Source: Desulfobacterales bacterium
Lineage (GTDB): Bacteria; Desulfobacterota; Desulfobacteria; Desulfobacterales; SpSt-501
Direction of reading: 5' to 3'
Assembly: GCA_025454255.1 (NCBI GenBank)
Contig: JALOOU010000053.1
Location: forward strand, 1-41,402
Length of the DNA stretch: 41,402 nucleotides
Under the pieces are notes generated by a model. The model had not been told where the DNA came from and did no database searches. It saw only the letters and a program-made list of their open reading frames with translations. This document shows positions 7,103 through 15,869 of the stretch, one piece after another (the stretch's first letter is position 1; every line of letters begins with the position of its first letter). Made by a program: the position numbers and the translations under genes.

Positions 7103-8995
7103 ATGATTCGCGCGGAAAACGTGAGCAAGAGCTTCGGCGGCCGCACCCTTTTCGACCAGATGAGCTTCAGCCTCAACTCGCGCGAGCGGCTGGGCCTTGT
7201 CGGCCGTAACGGCCACGGCAAGACCACGTTGCTCCGCCTGATCACCGGTGAGGAGCAGCCGGATTCGGGCGCGATCGTCATCCCCAAGGGCTACCGCATC
7301 GGTCATGTGCGCCAAGCGATCGAATTCACATGCGATTCGATAGTGGAGGAGGCCGTCTCCGCGCTCCCGCCCCACGCCCGCGACCAGGTGTGGAAGGCCG
7401 AAAAAATCCTGGCCGGCCTGGGCTTTTCCAAAGCGGACATGGGGCGGCCGCCGGCCGAGTTCTCGGGAGGCTACCAGGTGCGCCTCAACCTCGCCAAGGC
7501 GCTCGTGGCCGAGCCCGACCTGCTGCTGCTCGACGAGCCCACCAATTTCCTGGACATCACCTCCATCCGCTGGGTCGAGCGCTTCCTGGTCGCCTGGCCG
7601 CGGGAGCTGATGGTCATCACCCACGACCGCAGCTTCATGGACCGGGTGGTCACCCACGTGATGGGCATCCACCGCCGGAAGGCGCGCAAGATCGCCGGCA
7701 CCACCGACGCCTACTACGGCCAGATCGCCCTGGACGAGGAGGTCTACGAGAAGACCCGCTTGAACGACGAGCGCCGCCGCAAGGAGGTCGAGCTCTTCAT
7801 CACCCGCTTCCGCGCCAAGGCGCGCCTGGCCGGACTGGTCCAGTCCCGCGTCAAGACGCTCCAGAAAATGGAGAAGCGCAACAAGCTCGAGCAGCTCAAA
7901 GAGCTCGAATTCTCCTTCCGCGAAAAGCCGCTGCCCGGCAAGTCCGCCCTGCAGGCCAAGCACATCGGGTTCGCCTACGGCTCCGACCCGCCGCTGTTCG
8001 CGGACCTGTCGCTGACCATCCTGGCCGGGGAGCGCATCGGCATCGTGGGGCCCAACGGCAAGGGCAAGACCACGCTGCTCAAAATCCTGGCCGGCGCGCT
8101 CGCGCCGCAAACCGGGGAAGTGCTCTACCACCCGGCCGTCGAAAAGGGCTTTTTCGAACAGACCAACGTCAGCCATCTCGTGCCCAACCGCACCGTCGAG
8201 GAGGAGATCCTCTATTCCGACGCCGGCGTGGACCGCCAGCAGGCCCGCGACATCTGCGGGGCCATGCTCTTTTCGGGCGACGAGGCCTTGAAAAAGATCG
8301 CCGTGCTCTCCGGGGGGGAGAAGAGCCGCGTCCTCTTGGGAAAAATCATCGCCACCCCCGTGAACCTGCTGCTCTTGGACGAGCCCACCAACCACCTCGA
8401 CATGGAATCCTGCGACGCCCTGCTCTCGGCCCTCGACGCCTTCGCGGGCACCCTCGTGCTGGTCACCCACAACGAGATGTTCCTGCATGCGCTGGCCGAG
8501 CGGCTGATCGTCTTCCGGGAAACCGGTGTGGCGCTTTTCGACGGCAGCTACCAGGACTTTCTCGACAAGGGCGGCTGGCAGGACGAAAAACCGGTATCGG
8601 CGGAGGAGGCGGAGGCCGCCGGCGCACCGGCCGAGAACCTGAAGGCCGCGCGCAAGGAGCTGCGCCGGCGGCGCTCGGAGATCGGCGCTCGGCGCACACG
8701 GGCGCTCCGGCCGCTGGAGGAGGAGATGAAGCGCCTGGAGCGGGAGATCGAACGCCGGGATGCCGAAACCACCGCGCTCGCCCAGGCCATGCAGGCCGCC
8801 TCCGCCAACCGCAACGGAGCCGAGATCGCCGCGATCGCCCAGCGCCTGCACGCCGGCCAGAAGGAGGTCGACCGGCTCTTCGACGCGCTCGACCGCGCCA
8901 CGCGGGAGCACGAGCGCATCGCGGCCGGCTTCGATCGGGAGCTGGCCGAACTGGAGACGGAGGCGAACGGCATCGACGGCAAGGGTGCCGAATGA
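7103..8995 (+). CDS. ABC-F family ATPase with C-terminal coiled coil
   Basis: Soluble twin ABC ATPase of the ABC-F class (Uup/EttA/YheS type). These act on the ribosome or in translation rather than in transport. It is 630 residues. Domain 1 has GRNGHGKT, FSGGYQVRLNLAKAL and LLLLDEPTNFLD. The linker between domains is long, charged and helical (KTRLNDERRRKEVELFITRF and on to about residue 275). Domain 2 has GPNGKGKT, LSGGEKSRVLLGK and LLLLDEPTNHLD. The last ~100 residues (from about 525) are a charged heptad-like coiled coil, as in Uup/YheS. No membrane segment is present. AGGGG lies ~8 bases before the ATG. The exact subfamily cannot be fixed by eye. Confidence 0.93.
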   Translation: MIRAENVSKSFGGRTLFDQMSFSLNSRERLGLVGRNGHGKTTLLRLITGEEQPDSGAIVIPKGYRIGHVRQAIEFTCDSIVEEAVSALPPHARDQVWKAEKILAGLGFSKADMGRPPAEFSGGYQVRLNLAKALVAEPDLLLLDEPTNFLDITSIRWVERFLVAWPRELMVITHDRSFMDRVVTHVMGIHRRKARKIAGTTDAYYGQIALDEEVYEKTRLNDERRRKEVELFITRFRAKARLAGLVQSRVKTLQKMEKRNKLEQLKELEFSFREKPLPGKSALQAKHIGFAYGSDPPLFADLSLTILAGERIGIVGPNGKGKTTLLKILAGALAPQTGEVLYHPAVEKGFFEQTNVSHLVPNRTVEEEILYSDAGVDRQQARDICGAMLFSGDEALKKIAVLSGGEKSRVLLGKIIATPVNLLLLDEPTNHLDMESCDALLSALDAFAGTLVLVTHNEMFLHALAERLIVFRETGVALFDGSYQDFLDKGGWQDEKPVSAEEAEAAGAPAENLKAARKELRRRRSEIGARRTRALRPLEEEMKRLEREIERRDAETTALAQAMQAASANRNGAEIAAIAQRLHAGQKEVDRLFDALDRATREHERIAAGFDRELAELETEANGIDGKGAE

Positions 8996-9200
8996 TGCCG
9001 CCGGCGGACGATCCGGCGGTGCGCGGGGCCCTCGCCGTGGGCATCGGTGGAGGTTGCGCGCACGCGAGAGACCCCTATGAGCCGCCGCAGCATCCTCGCG
9101 AGGCATGCAGCCGCCGGCAGCGGAGCGAAAAGAGTGGTTGCGCGGCCGGCCGGGTCGCTTCCGACGGCGCGGCCAACGACCTCAGCGCGAGCGTTCCACC

Positions 9201-9722
9201 ATGGACGGGTTGACGCTCTTCGGCATCTCCAGCACCGCGCTGGGGGTGGCGCGCGCGACGCCGCAGCTCGTCCGCCTGCTGCGCTCGCGGCACGCCCGCG
9301 GCGTTTCCGTCGACAGCGCCGCCACCAGCATGATCGTCAGCTGCGGCTGGACGGCCTACGGCCTCTTGACCCACCAGCCCGTCATCAGCTTCGCCTCCGG
9401 CGCCGCGGGCATCATCTTTGCCGTGATCACCCTTTCCGCCCTGCCCGTCAGCGTGCTGGCAGCGAACCTGCCTCAAGTGTGGGTCGCCTATCGGGAGAAG
9501 AACCTGACCGATGTGTCCTTGGGCACATGGCTGCTCGCGATGAGCGAGGGGCTGTTGTGGGGCGGCTACGGCCTTGTCCGGCAGGATATCGCCGTGCTGG
9601 TCAACAACATCTTTCAGCTGACCACCAGCGCAATGATAGCGGCCCTCAAACCGGCGCACATGGCCCGGCACGCAACGAAGCACAGGGCCGTGCTTCAGGT
9701 TGCCGGCGACAAACACAGATAG
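9201..9722 (+). CDS. PQ-loop (SemiSWEET-like) membrane protein
   Basis: A 173-residue hydrophobic protein with two PQ motifs. The first is ARATPQLVRLLRSRHARGVS near the N-terminus; the second is LAANLPQVWVAYREKNLTDV near the middle, each followed by helices. This is the pattern of MtN3/PQ-loop repeat proteins, whose characterised members move sugars or amino acids or are of unknown role. About six helices are expected, i.e. two three-helix repeats in one chain rather than the single repeat of SemiSWEET. The start at the ATG at 9201 is chosen because the preceding 32 in-frame codons are Arg-rich and unlike a leader. The ribosome-binding site is poor. The substrate is unknown. Confidence 0.75.
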   Translation: MDGLTLFGISSTALGVARATPQLVRLLRSRHARGVSVDSAATSMIVSCGWTAYGLLTHQPVISFASGAAGIIFAVITLSALPVSVLAANLPQVWVAYREKNLTDVSLGTWLLAMSEGLLWGGYGLVRQDIAVLVNNIFQLTTSAMIAALKPAHMARHATKHRAVLQVAGDKHR

Positions 9723-9746
9723 ACCAAATTTTCAGGAGAAAACCTC

Positions 9747-10520
9747 ATGGGCGAGGCGACCCCATCGATCCACGAATTCGACTTCGAACTAATCTGCGAC
9801 TATTTCGCAAACATGGAACGGCAGGGGCCGGGCAGTCCTGAGGCAACGATCAAGGCCCTGAGCTTCGTCGACCATCTGACGAGCGCCTCCCGGATCGCCG
9901 ATGTCGGCTGCGGAACCGGCGGCCAGACAATGGTAATGGCGCAGCAGACTCCCGGGCAGGTGGTGGGCGTCGATCTGTTTCCGAGGTTTATCGAACGGTT
10001 CAACGTCAATGCCCGCCAATTGAACCTTCAGGATAGAGTGACAGGCATAGTGGGGTCGATGGAGAGGCTTCCGTTTGAAGAGGAAGGGCTGGACCTGATC
10101 TGGTCGGAAGGCGCCATCTACAACATCGGGTTCGAACGCGGGTTGAACGAATGGCGCACCTTTTTGAAATCCGGCGGCTACATCGCCGTTTCCGAGGCGA
10201 CGTGGTTCACCGCGGAGCGACCCGAGGAGATCGACCGGTTCTGGAGGGAGGCCTACGCGGAGATCGACACGATCCCGAACAAGGTCGAGCGGCTTCAAAA
10301 AGCAGGCTATATTCCGATCGCCGCTTTTGTCCTGCCTGAGAGCTGCTGGACTGAACACTTTTACGTTCCCCAGGTCTCCGCCGAGAAGCGATTCTTGGAA
10401 AAACATGCCGGCCAGCAGGCGGCCGAAGCGCTCGTAGCCAACCAAAGACATGAAGCGCAGCTATACCATCGGTACAAGCAGTTTTACGGCTATGCCTTCT
10501 ATATCGGGAAGAAAATTTAG
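9747..10520 (+). CDS. Class I SAM-dependent methyltransferase
   Basis: A 257-residue soluble protein. It contains the SAM-binding glycine loop [17 protein letters not shown] (about residues 49-65), the acidic residue ending strand 2 ([10 protein letters not shown]), and the post-II/III segment [20 protein letters not shown]. Its substrate is not evident; the family includes small-molecule and metalloid-tolerance enzymes. AGGAG lies about 9 bases before the ATG. It follows the PQ-loop gene by 24 bases and may share its transcript. Its stop overlaps the end of the convergent cytX by 4 bases. Codon use is slightly more A+T-rich than neighbouring genes, a weak hint of later acquisition. Confidence 0.85.
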   Translation: MGEATPSIHEFDFELICDYFANMERQGPGSPEATIKALSFVDHLTSASRIADVGCGTGGQTMVMAQQTPGQVVGVDLFPRFIERFNVNARQLNLQDRVTGIVGSMERLPFEEEGLDLIWSEGAIYNIGFERGLNEWRTFLKSGGYIAVSEATWFTAERPEEIDRFWREAYAEIDTIPNKVERLQKAGYIPIAAFVLPESCWTEHFYVPQVSAEKRFLEKHAGQQAAEALVANQRHEAQLYHRYKQFYGYAFYIGKKI

Positions 10521-11686
10521 ATGCCCGGCGGGCCCGCCTTGCGGGAGAGGACCCGGTAGAGCAGGCCGGCCGCCAGCATCGCAGGGATGGAGCCGCCGAC
10601 CGGCAGCTTCAGCAGAGCGATCGCCTGATAAACGGCAAACCCCGCGGCCCAGGCCGCGAGCGCTGCGGGGTTGACCCCGCGGCGGTACCAGTAGGCCCCG
10701 CCTTCACGATAGAGCTCGCCCGCGTCCAGCCTCCGGCCTCGCAGCACGAAATAATCGGTCAGCACCACCCCGAAGAGCGGGATGAACATCGCCCCGATGA
10801 AGAAGAGGAAGTTCTCGTACTGCTCCATCGGGAAGACCAGCGCCACCAGGATCGCGAGAGCCCCGGCCGCCACCATGACGGTGCGAGCGCTCAGCCGGCG
10901 GGAGATGTTGAGCATCGAGCAGGTGGCCGAGTAGACGTCGGGAAAATCCGAGGTGATGGTGGAGAGCACCACCATGGCAAGGGCCGGAATCGCCCAGCCG
11001 ACCCGCCCCATAATCTCCAGGACCGCCTGGCCCGGGTCCGAGGCGCCGGTCAGCAGCGCCACCTGCAGGCCCAGGAGGTACATCCAGGAGGAGACGATGA
11101 AATAGCCCCACCAGGTGTTCCAGAAGGCGGCGCGGGTGCTGCGGGCGGAGCGGGCGTAGTCCGCCACCAGCGGCATCCAGGAGATCGGCATGGCGATCAC
11201 CAGGTCCAGGCCCGTCATGAAAGCCAGCGGTGCGGCGGCCGGCGCGGCGGGAGTGGGCTCAAGGCCGGTGAAGGCAACCCAGGTCATCATGGCGATGACG
11301 GCGAAGAGGGCCAGCACCGAGACCGTCTGCAACAACTTCCAGACGGCCCTGCCGGTCAACAGGGCCCAAAGCAGCGTCAGGAGGCCGATCGCCACCACCC
11401 AGAAGCCGTCCGTCGCCAGGATGCCGCCCGCGCCTTTTCCCAGCATGGCCCCGGCGCGGCCGCCGATGATGAGCATGATGGCGGCCCAGCCGATGAGCTG
11501 CACGATGTTGAGCACCGCGGCGAGGTTCGACCCGCGGATCCCGAAGGCGCCGGCCCAGAACCCCAGCGGCGCCAGAAACCCGCCAGCCCAGATCTCGGCC
11601 AGCGAGATGGCCACCCCGGCCCACAGCCAGAAGAAATCCCGGCCGTCCAGATTGCGCTCGGCTGCCGCGACGGGCCGTATATCCAT
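10517..11686 (-). CDS. cytX: Putative hydroxymethylpyrimidine transporter CytX (NCS1 family)
   Basis: Integral membrane permease of the cytosine/purine/thiamine-precursor family, 389 residues with about 12 hydrophobic segments. The N-terminus [19 protein letters not shown], followed by [10 protein letters not shown], matches the CytX subgroup proposed to import the thiamine pyrimidine HMP. The TPP riboswitch immediately upstream supports this strongly. The ATG at 11686 is preceded by GGGGGG at 5 bases; an in-frame GTG six bases earlier lies too close to that site. The gene is downstream of gdhA on the same strand and converges with the methyltransferase gene. Confidence 0.88.
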   Translation of the reverse strand: MDIRPVAAAERNLDGRDFFWLWAGVAISLAEIWAGGFLAPLGFWAGAFGIRGSNLAAVLNIVQLIGWAAIMLIIGGRAGAMLGKGAGGILATDGFWVVAIGLLTLLWALLTGRAVWKLLQTVSVLALFAVIAMMTWVAFTGLEPTPAAPAAAPLAFMTGLDLVIAMPISWMPLVADYARSARSTRAAFWNTWWGYFIVSSWMYLLGLQVALLTGASDPGQAVLEIMGRVGWAIPALAMVVLSTITSDFPDVYSATCSMLNISRRLSARTVMVAAGALAILVALVFPMEQYENFLFFIGAMFIPLFGVVLTDYFVLRGRRLDAGELYREGGAYWYRRGVNPAALAAWAAGFAVYQAIALLKLPVGGSIPAMLAAGLLYRVLSRKAGPPGI

Positions 11687-11698
11687 CTGCACCCCCCT

Positions 11699-11740
11699 CT
11701 AACAGAAATCGTTTCCCTCACGGGAAACGATTTCTGTTAG
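11699..11740 (-). promoter_or_regulatory. Perfect 19-bp hairpin between TPP riboswitch and cytX ribosome-binding site
   Basis: Bases 11699-11717 and 11722-11740 are exact inverted copies (19 bp) around a 4-base loop, GTGA on the transcribed strand, which is a GNRA tetraloop. It ends directly at the AGGGGGG ribosome-binding site of cytX. No U-run follows, so it is not a standard intrinsic terminator. It may be part of the riboswitch expression platform, an RNA-processing or stabilising stem, or an inserted palindrome. Confidence 0.7.
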
Positions 11741-11761
11741 CCTGCCGGCGCCGCAGGCCGT

Positions 11762-11847
11762 ATCGCTTCCCTACGCTGGCATTACCCAGATCAGGTTCAA
11801 CGGGTGTGATCTCAGGCCTTTCTCAAGGCCACCCCGTGTAAGGCGAT
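11762..11847 (-). promoter_or_regulatory. TPP (thiamine pyrophosphate) riboswitch
   Basis: Read on the minus strand, the segment contains the THI-element landmarks in order: ACACGGGGTGGC, CTGAGA, ACCCGTTGAACCTGATC, TGGGTAATGCCAGC and GTAGGGA. ATCGC at the 5' side and GCGAT at the 3' side close stem P1. It lies upstream of cytX and would shut it down when thiamine pyrophosphate is plentiful. It begins five bases after the gdhA stop, so the cytX transcript must come either from read-through of gdhA or from a promoter inside the end of gdhA. Confidence 0.95.
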
Positions 11848-11852
11848 TTTTG

Positions 11853-13202
11853 TTACACCACCCCCTGGTCCATCATGGCGTCGACCACCTTGAGGAAGCC
11901 GGCGATGTTGGCGCCGACCACGTAGTTGCCCGGCTGTCCGTAGGCCGCCGCGGCTTCCAGAGCGGAGGTGTGGATGCTCTTCATGATCATCTTGAGCCGC
12001 TGATCCACCTCCTCGCGCGTCCACGACAGCCGCATGCTGTTCTGAGTCATCTCCAGCCCGGAGACCGACACACCGCCGGCGTTGGCCGCCTTGCCCGGCC
12101 CGTAAAGCAGCTTGTGCTCAAGAAAAATGTGCACCCCGTCGGGGTCGGTAGGCATGTTGGCGCCCTCGCAGACCAGCTTCACGCCGTTTTTGACGAGGTT
12201 CGCCGCGTCCTTGCCGTTGATCTCGTTTTGGGTGGCGCTCGGGAACGCGCAGTCGGCCTTGTGGTCCCAGAGCGGGTTGTGGTCGGCCGTCGGGTCGGCG
12301 TCCTGGTAGGCGGCCGTCTTGTATTTTTCCGCATACTCCTTGATCCGGCCGCGGCGCACGTTTTTCAGCTGCATCACGAAATCCAGTTTCTCGCGCGTGA
12401 TGCCCGCTTCATCGTAAATATAGCCGGAGGAGTCGGAGAGGGTCACGGGCGTTGCGCCCATCTGAAGCAGTTTTTCGACGGTGTACTGGGCGACGTTGCC
12501 CGAGCCCGACACCAGGCACACCTTGCCCTCGAGGCTCTGGCTGCGGGTGGCCAGCATCTCGGCCGCAAAATAGACCGCCCCGTACCCGGTGGCCTCGGGC
12601 CGGATGAGGCTGCCACCCCAGTTCAGCCCCTTGCCGGTGAACACCCCTGAGAACTCGTTGCGCAGCTTCTTGTACATGCCGAAAAGAAACCCGATCTCGC
12701 GCGCACCGACCCCGATGTCGCCGGCGGGCACGTCCGTGTCGGCGCCGATGTGGCGGAAGAGCTCGCACATGAAGTTGTGGCAGAAGTGCATGACCTCGTT
12801 GTCGGACTTGCCCTTGGGGTTGAAATCCGACCCGCCCTTGCCGCCGCCCATGGGAAGGGTGGTCAGGGCGTTTTTGAAAACCTGTTCGAATGCCAGGAAC
12901 TTCAGGATGCCCAGATTCACCGAGGGGTGAAAGCGCAGCCCGCCTTTGTAGGGCCCGATGGCGCCGTTCATCTGGATGCGAAACCCCCGATTGACCTGGA
13001 TGTTGCCCTGGTCGTCCACCCAGGGCACCCGGAACATGACCACCCGCTCGGGCTCCACCAGCCGCTCGGGGATCTTGGCCTTGCGGTAGATCGGGTTGCG
13101 GTCGAGCACCGGCTTGACCGACTCCATCACCTCACTGACTGCCTGATGAAACTCCCGCTCCTGCGGGTCGCGGTTTTTAACATGTTCCAGGATCTCGGAC
13201 AT
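11853..13202 (-). CDS. gdhA: NADP-type glutamate dehydrogenase
   Basis: Cytosolic enzyme interconverting 2-oxoglutarate plus ammonium and glutamate. It is 449 residues, the length of the hexameric GdhA family. Catalytic and substrate motifs are present: GPYKGGLRFHPSVNLGILKF, PMGGGKGGSDFNPKGKSD with the active-site lysine, PAGDIGVGAREIGFLFG, and the nucleotide-binding VSGSGNVAQYTVEKL. The ATG at 13202 is chosen over an upstream in-frame start because AGGAG sits 7 bases before it and MSEILEHVKNRDPQEREF resembles the family N-terminus. NADP preference is inferred from overall resemblance to E. coli-type GdhA. It is followed directly by the cytX riboswitch. Confidence 0.95.
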   Translation of the reverse strand: MSEILEHVKNRDPQEREFHQAVSEVMESVKPVLDRNPIYRKAKIPERLVEPERVVMFRVPWVDDQGNIQVNRGFRIQMNGAIGPYKGGLRFHPSVNLGILKFLAFEQVFKNALTTLPMGGGKGGSDFNPKGKSDNEVMHFCHNFMCELFRHIGADTDVPAGDIGVGAREIGFLFGMYKKLRNEFSGVFTGKGLNWGGSLIRPEATGYGAVYFAAEMLATRSQSLEGKVCLVSGSGNVAQYTVEKLLQMGATPVTLSDSSGYIYDEAGITREKLDFVMQLKNVRRGRIKEYAEKYKTAAYQDADPTADHNPLWDHKADCAFPSATQNEINGKDAANLVKNGVKLVCEGANMPTDPDGVHIFLEHKLLYGPGKAANAGGVSVSGLEMTQNSMRLSWTREEVDQRLKMIMKSIHTSALEAAAAYGQPGNYVVGANIAGFLKVVDAMMDQGVV

Positions 13203-13392
13203 GAGCGTTCTCCTTTCCCCCCAGTTGAGTGTTGGCGTGAACTGCATCGGCCGCCGCAAGTCTCAACAAAGCTCCCGGTGGCTCCGATGGCTGCCGATGC
13301 GGCAGAACCGGCCAAGAAGCAGGTTCACTTGGCGCACCTGCGCCCCGGCTGCGTTCGGAGCCGCCGGGGTGAAAACCGCAGGCCGACGGGCC

Positions 13393-13413
13393 GAGGCGGC
13401 GGGCCGCCGCCTC
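13393..13413 (-). terminator. GC-rich hairpin at the end of the aminotransferase gene
   Basis: GAGGCGGCG (13393-13401) and CGCCGCCTC (13405-13413) form a perfect 9-bp stem with a 3-base loop, overlapping the stop codon of the aminotransferase gene. There is no U-run, so termination would be weak or factor-assisted. The rest of the ~210-base gap to gdhA shows no gene. Confidence 0.3.
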
Positions 13414-14605
13414 AGCCTTCGATGAATGCCTTGAAGCGGCCTAGCCCCTCCCGGATCTCGGCCGCGTTGATTCCGGAGTAGGCCAGCCGGATGTAGCACT
13501 GGTGTTCGCCGGGCAGCGGCCGGCCGAAATGAAGACGCGAGCAGACCGACACGCCGGTTTCCCGCAGCAGGCTGCGGCGAAAGGACTCGACATCGCTGAA
13601 TCCCCTGGTCTGCATGGCCTGCGTGACATTCGGAAAGAGGTAGAAGGTCGCGTTCGGCCGCAGGCAATGCACCCCCTTGACGCCGTTCAGCAGTTCGACG
13701 GCCAGATCGCGCCGCTCTTTGAGAATGCGCAGGATCTGCCTCGGCCCGCTGGGGTCGCCGGTCAGCCCCTCGATCGCGCCGAATTGGACGAAGTGGTTCG
13801 AACAGGACTCGTCGTTGACGTTGAGCTTGGCGATCACATCGATGATGGGCCTGGGCCCGATGGAGGCCCCGAGCCGCCAGCCGGTCATCGCGAATTTCTT
13901 GGAAAAGGTGTAGAGGATGATGCACCGTTCGGCCATGCCCGGCAACGACACGAAGGAGGTGCTGCGTCCGTCGTAGCGGATGTCGAAGTAGGCCTCATCG
14001 CAGAGCACATAGAGATCGTTTGCCAGCACCAGCTCGGCCAGGGCCTCCCGCTCGGCGGCCGAGCATTCGGCGCCGGTGGGGTTCTGCAGATCGTTTAGCA
14101 CCAGCAGCCGGGTCCGCGGCGTGATCTGGCGCCGCATCTCCTCGATGTCGATCGTGAACGTGCGCTCCCCCTCCCGGTAGCGGTAGGGCTTCGCGACCCC
14201 TCCCAGAAACTCGATTTGCGACTCGTAGATCGGATATCCGGGGCTGGGATAGAGCACCTCGTCGCCGGGGTTGAGCAACGCGAGGAAGAACTTGCCGATG
14301 GTGGGTTTGCCCCCGGGCTGGATGGCCACGTTCTCCAGCGAATAGCGCACGCCGTGCGATGCGCTGACATCGGCCGCCAAGAGCTCTCGCAGCCGGGGGA
14401 TTCCGGCGTTCGGGCAGTAGCCCGTCTTTCCGTCCCGCATGGCCTTTACGGCGGCCTCCGTCACGTTCGCCGGCGTGGCGAGGTTCATGTCGCCCAAGTG
14501 AAACGGGTAGACCGAGTTGCCTTGGGCGGCATGGGCCGCCGCCTCGGCCGAGACCGCAAAGGCCGTTTCAGTTCCCAAGCGCTGGATGCGATCGGCGAGT
14601 TTCAC
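13412..14605 (-). CDS. Class I/II pyridoxal-phosphate aminotransferase
   Basis: A 398-residue cytosolic fold-type I aminotransferase. Visible motifs are YPFHLGDMNLATP near the N-terminus, PGGKPTIGKFFLALLNPGDE (cofactor phosphate side), YPSPGYPIYESQ, LNDLQNPTG (cofactor Asn/Pro), VLCDEAYFDI (Asp/Tyr), and FSKKFAMTGWRLG with the cofactor lysine. CYIRLAYSG holds the carboxylate-binding Arg. It starts at GTG (14605), with GAGG 5-6 bases upstream; the longer frame upstream is low-quality Arg/Ser-rich sequence. It lies 82 bases downstream of the hydroxypyruvate reductase gene, suggesting a serine/hydroxypyruvate or glyoxylate-linked substrate. The specificity is not readable from sequence. Confidence 0.88.
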   Translation of the reverse strand: MKLADRIQRLGTETAFAVSAEAAAHAAQGNSVYPFHLGDMNLATPANVTEAAVKAMRDGKTGYCPNAGIPRLRELLAADVSASHGVRYSLENVAIQPGGKPTIGKFFLALLNPGDEVLYPSPGYPIYESQIEFLGGVAKPYRYREGERTFTIDIEEMRRQITPRTRLLVLNDLQNPTGAECSAAEREALAELVLANDLYVLCDEAYFDIRYDGRSTSFVSLPGMAERCIILYTFSKKFAMTGWRLGASIGPRPIIDVIAKLNVNDESCSNHFVQFGAIEGLTGDPSGPRQILRILKERRDLAVELLNGVKGVHCLRPNATFYLFPNVTQAMQTRGFSDVESFRRSLLRETGVSVCSRLHFGRPLPGEHQCYIRLAYSGINAAEIREGLGRFKAFIEG

Positions 14606-14687
14606 GGAGCCCTCTTTGCATGCGATACATTGGTTCCCCCGCGCCCTTGCTAAGCCTCCGCTGCCCGCGGAGGGGTGCGCGCTGCCG

Positions 14688-15830
14688 CTACCCGTAGAGC
14701 GGCATCCCCAGCTCCTTGGCATTGAGGACGCTCGGTGCCGCCGGCGGCGGGGCGGCCCCCAAGAACGGCATGACATCCGTGCGGTTCCACGCGGGGGCGC
14801 CCGTCAGGAGCCCGGCCACGTTGGCCGCCGCCAGGATGGCCATCCCCTCCCGGGTCCAGCGGGTGGCGGAGGCGATGTGGGGCACGATGACGACGTTGTC
14901 CAGCTCCGCCAGGCCGGGGGCCAGCCGGGGCTCGTTCTCGAACACATCCAGCCCGGCGCGGAACTCCGGGTGGGCGCGGCAGTGGGCCACCAGGGCCGCC
15001 TCGTCGATCACCGGACCCCGGCTGGTGTTCACGATCACGGCATTGGGCTTCATCCGGGCCAGCCGTTCGGCGTTGATCAGGTGGCGGGTGGAGACGTCCA
15101 GCACCGTGTGGATGCTGACCACGTCGGCTGCCCGCAGCAGATCGTCGACCTGCGGCGCCCGCCGGCAGGTCACCGGCCGTTGGCCGTGGGCCTGCAGGAA
15201 GCGGCCGTAGTCCGCCGCGTAGCGCTCCAAGGCATCGTTGGCCCGCAGGTCGTAGTAGACGAGGTCCATCTTGTGGCCCTCCATCATCATCCGGGCATAG
15301 GCCTCGCCGATGCGGCCGGCGCCGATGATACCGACGGTCTTACCCCGCAGCAGTTCGCCCAGAAACAGGGTGGGCAGCCAAGAGGTGTAGCGCCCGGCGC
15401 GCAGAAACCGCTCGGACTCGCCCACGCGCCGCGCGGCGGCGAAGGTCAGGGCAACGGCCATCTCCGCGGTGGTTTCGGTGAGCACGCCTGGGGTGTTGCC
15501 CACCGGAATCCCATGGCGGGTGGCGGCGGCCAGATCGACGTTGTTGAAGCCCACGGCGTAGTTGCTGTAGGCCCGCCCGCCCGCCGCCTTGAAGGCCGAG
15601 AACAGCTCTTCGCCCCACTCTTCGGTCAGCTGCCCGATGGCCCCGTCGCAGCGGCCGCCGAAGGCGGCCCGGATCTCGGCCCGGCTCAGCACGGCCGCGG
15701 AGGTGCAGACCTCCACGCGGCAGCCGGCGGCGGCCAGGATCTCCACCCAGCGCGCCCCCGGGAGATCCTTGGTGACGATCACCCGCAGCGCCCCGTCGGG
15801 GCGATGGATTTTCCAGCCGGGTTGCACCAT
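14688..15830 (-). CDS. Hydroxypyruvate/glyoxylate reductase, plant HPR1-like
   Basis: NAD(P)-dependent D-2-hydroxyacid dehydrogenase of 380 residues. The Rossmann loop is GKTVGIIGAGRIGEAYARMM. The catalytic triad is visible: Arg in NTSRGPVIDEAA, Glu in GLDVFENEP, His in PHIASATRWTREGM. Stretches such as CDGAIGQLTEEWGEELFSA, VGFNNVD, GVLTETTAE and the C-terminal LNAKELGMPLYG closely resemble the plant peroxisomal hydroxypyruvate reductase (from memory, not searched). The likely reaction is hydroxypyruvate to D-glycerate and/or glyoxylate to glycolate. It is transcribed after the GTPase gene (39-base gap) and before the aminotransferase gene; together these suggest serine or C2/C3 oxo-acid metabolism. 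Confidence 0.9.
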   Translation of the reverse strand: MVQPGWKIHRPDGALRVIVTKDLPGARWVEILAAAGCRVEVCTSAAVLSRAEIRAAFGGRCDGAIGQLTEEWGEELFSAFKAAGGRAYSNYAVGFNNVDLAAATRHGIPVGNTPGVLTETTAEMAVALTFAAARRVGESERFLRAGRYTSWLPTLFLGELLRGKTVGIIGAGRIGEAYARMMMEGHKMDLVYYDLRANDALERYAADYGRFLQAHGQRPVTCRRAPQVDDLLRAADVVSIHTVLDVSTRHLINAERLARMKPNAVIVNTSRGPVIDEAALVAHCRAHPEFRAGLDVFENEPRLAPGLAELDNVVIVPHIASATRWTREGMAILAAANVAGLLTGAPAWNRTDVMPFLGAAPPPAAPSVLNAKELGMPLYG

Positions 15831-15869
15831 GCCGCCTCGTCCTTTCGCGCTTTTTCCAACGCACCGCCT

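Noticed and set aside
7013-9106. A 697-codon open frame on the minus strand opposite the ABC-F gene
   Set aside because: It is the antisense shadow of a GC-rich gene; its translation has no family features and the plus-strand frame has all ABC motifs.
8996-9200. A small gene between ABC-F and the PQ-loop gene
   Set aside because: Open frames there are Arg/Pro-rich with no ribosome-binding site or family pattern.
13203-13411. A small gene between gdhA and the aminotransferase gene
   Set aside because: No frame with a credible start or conserved pattern; only a GC-rich hairpin at the edge.
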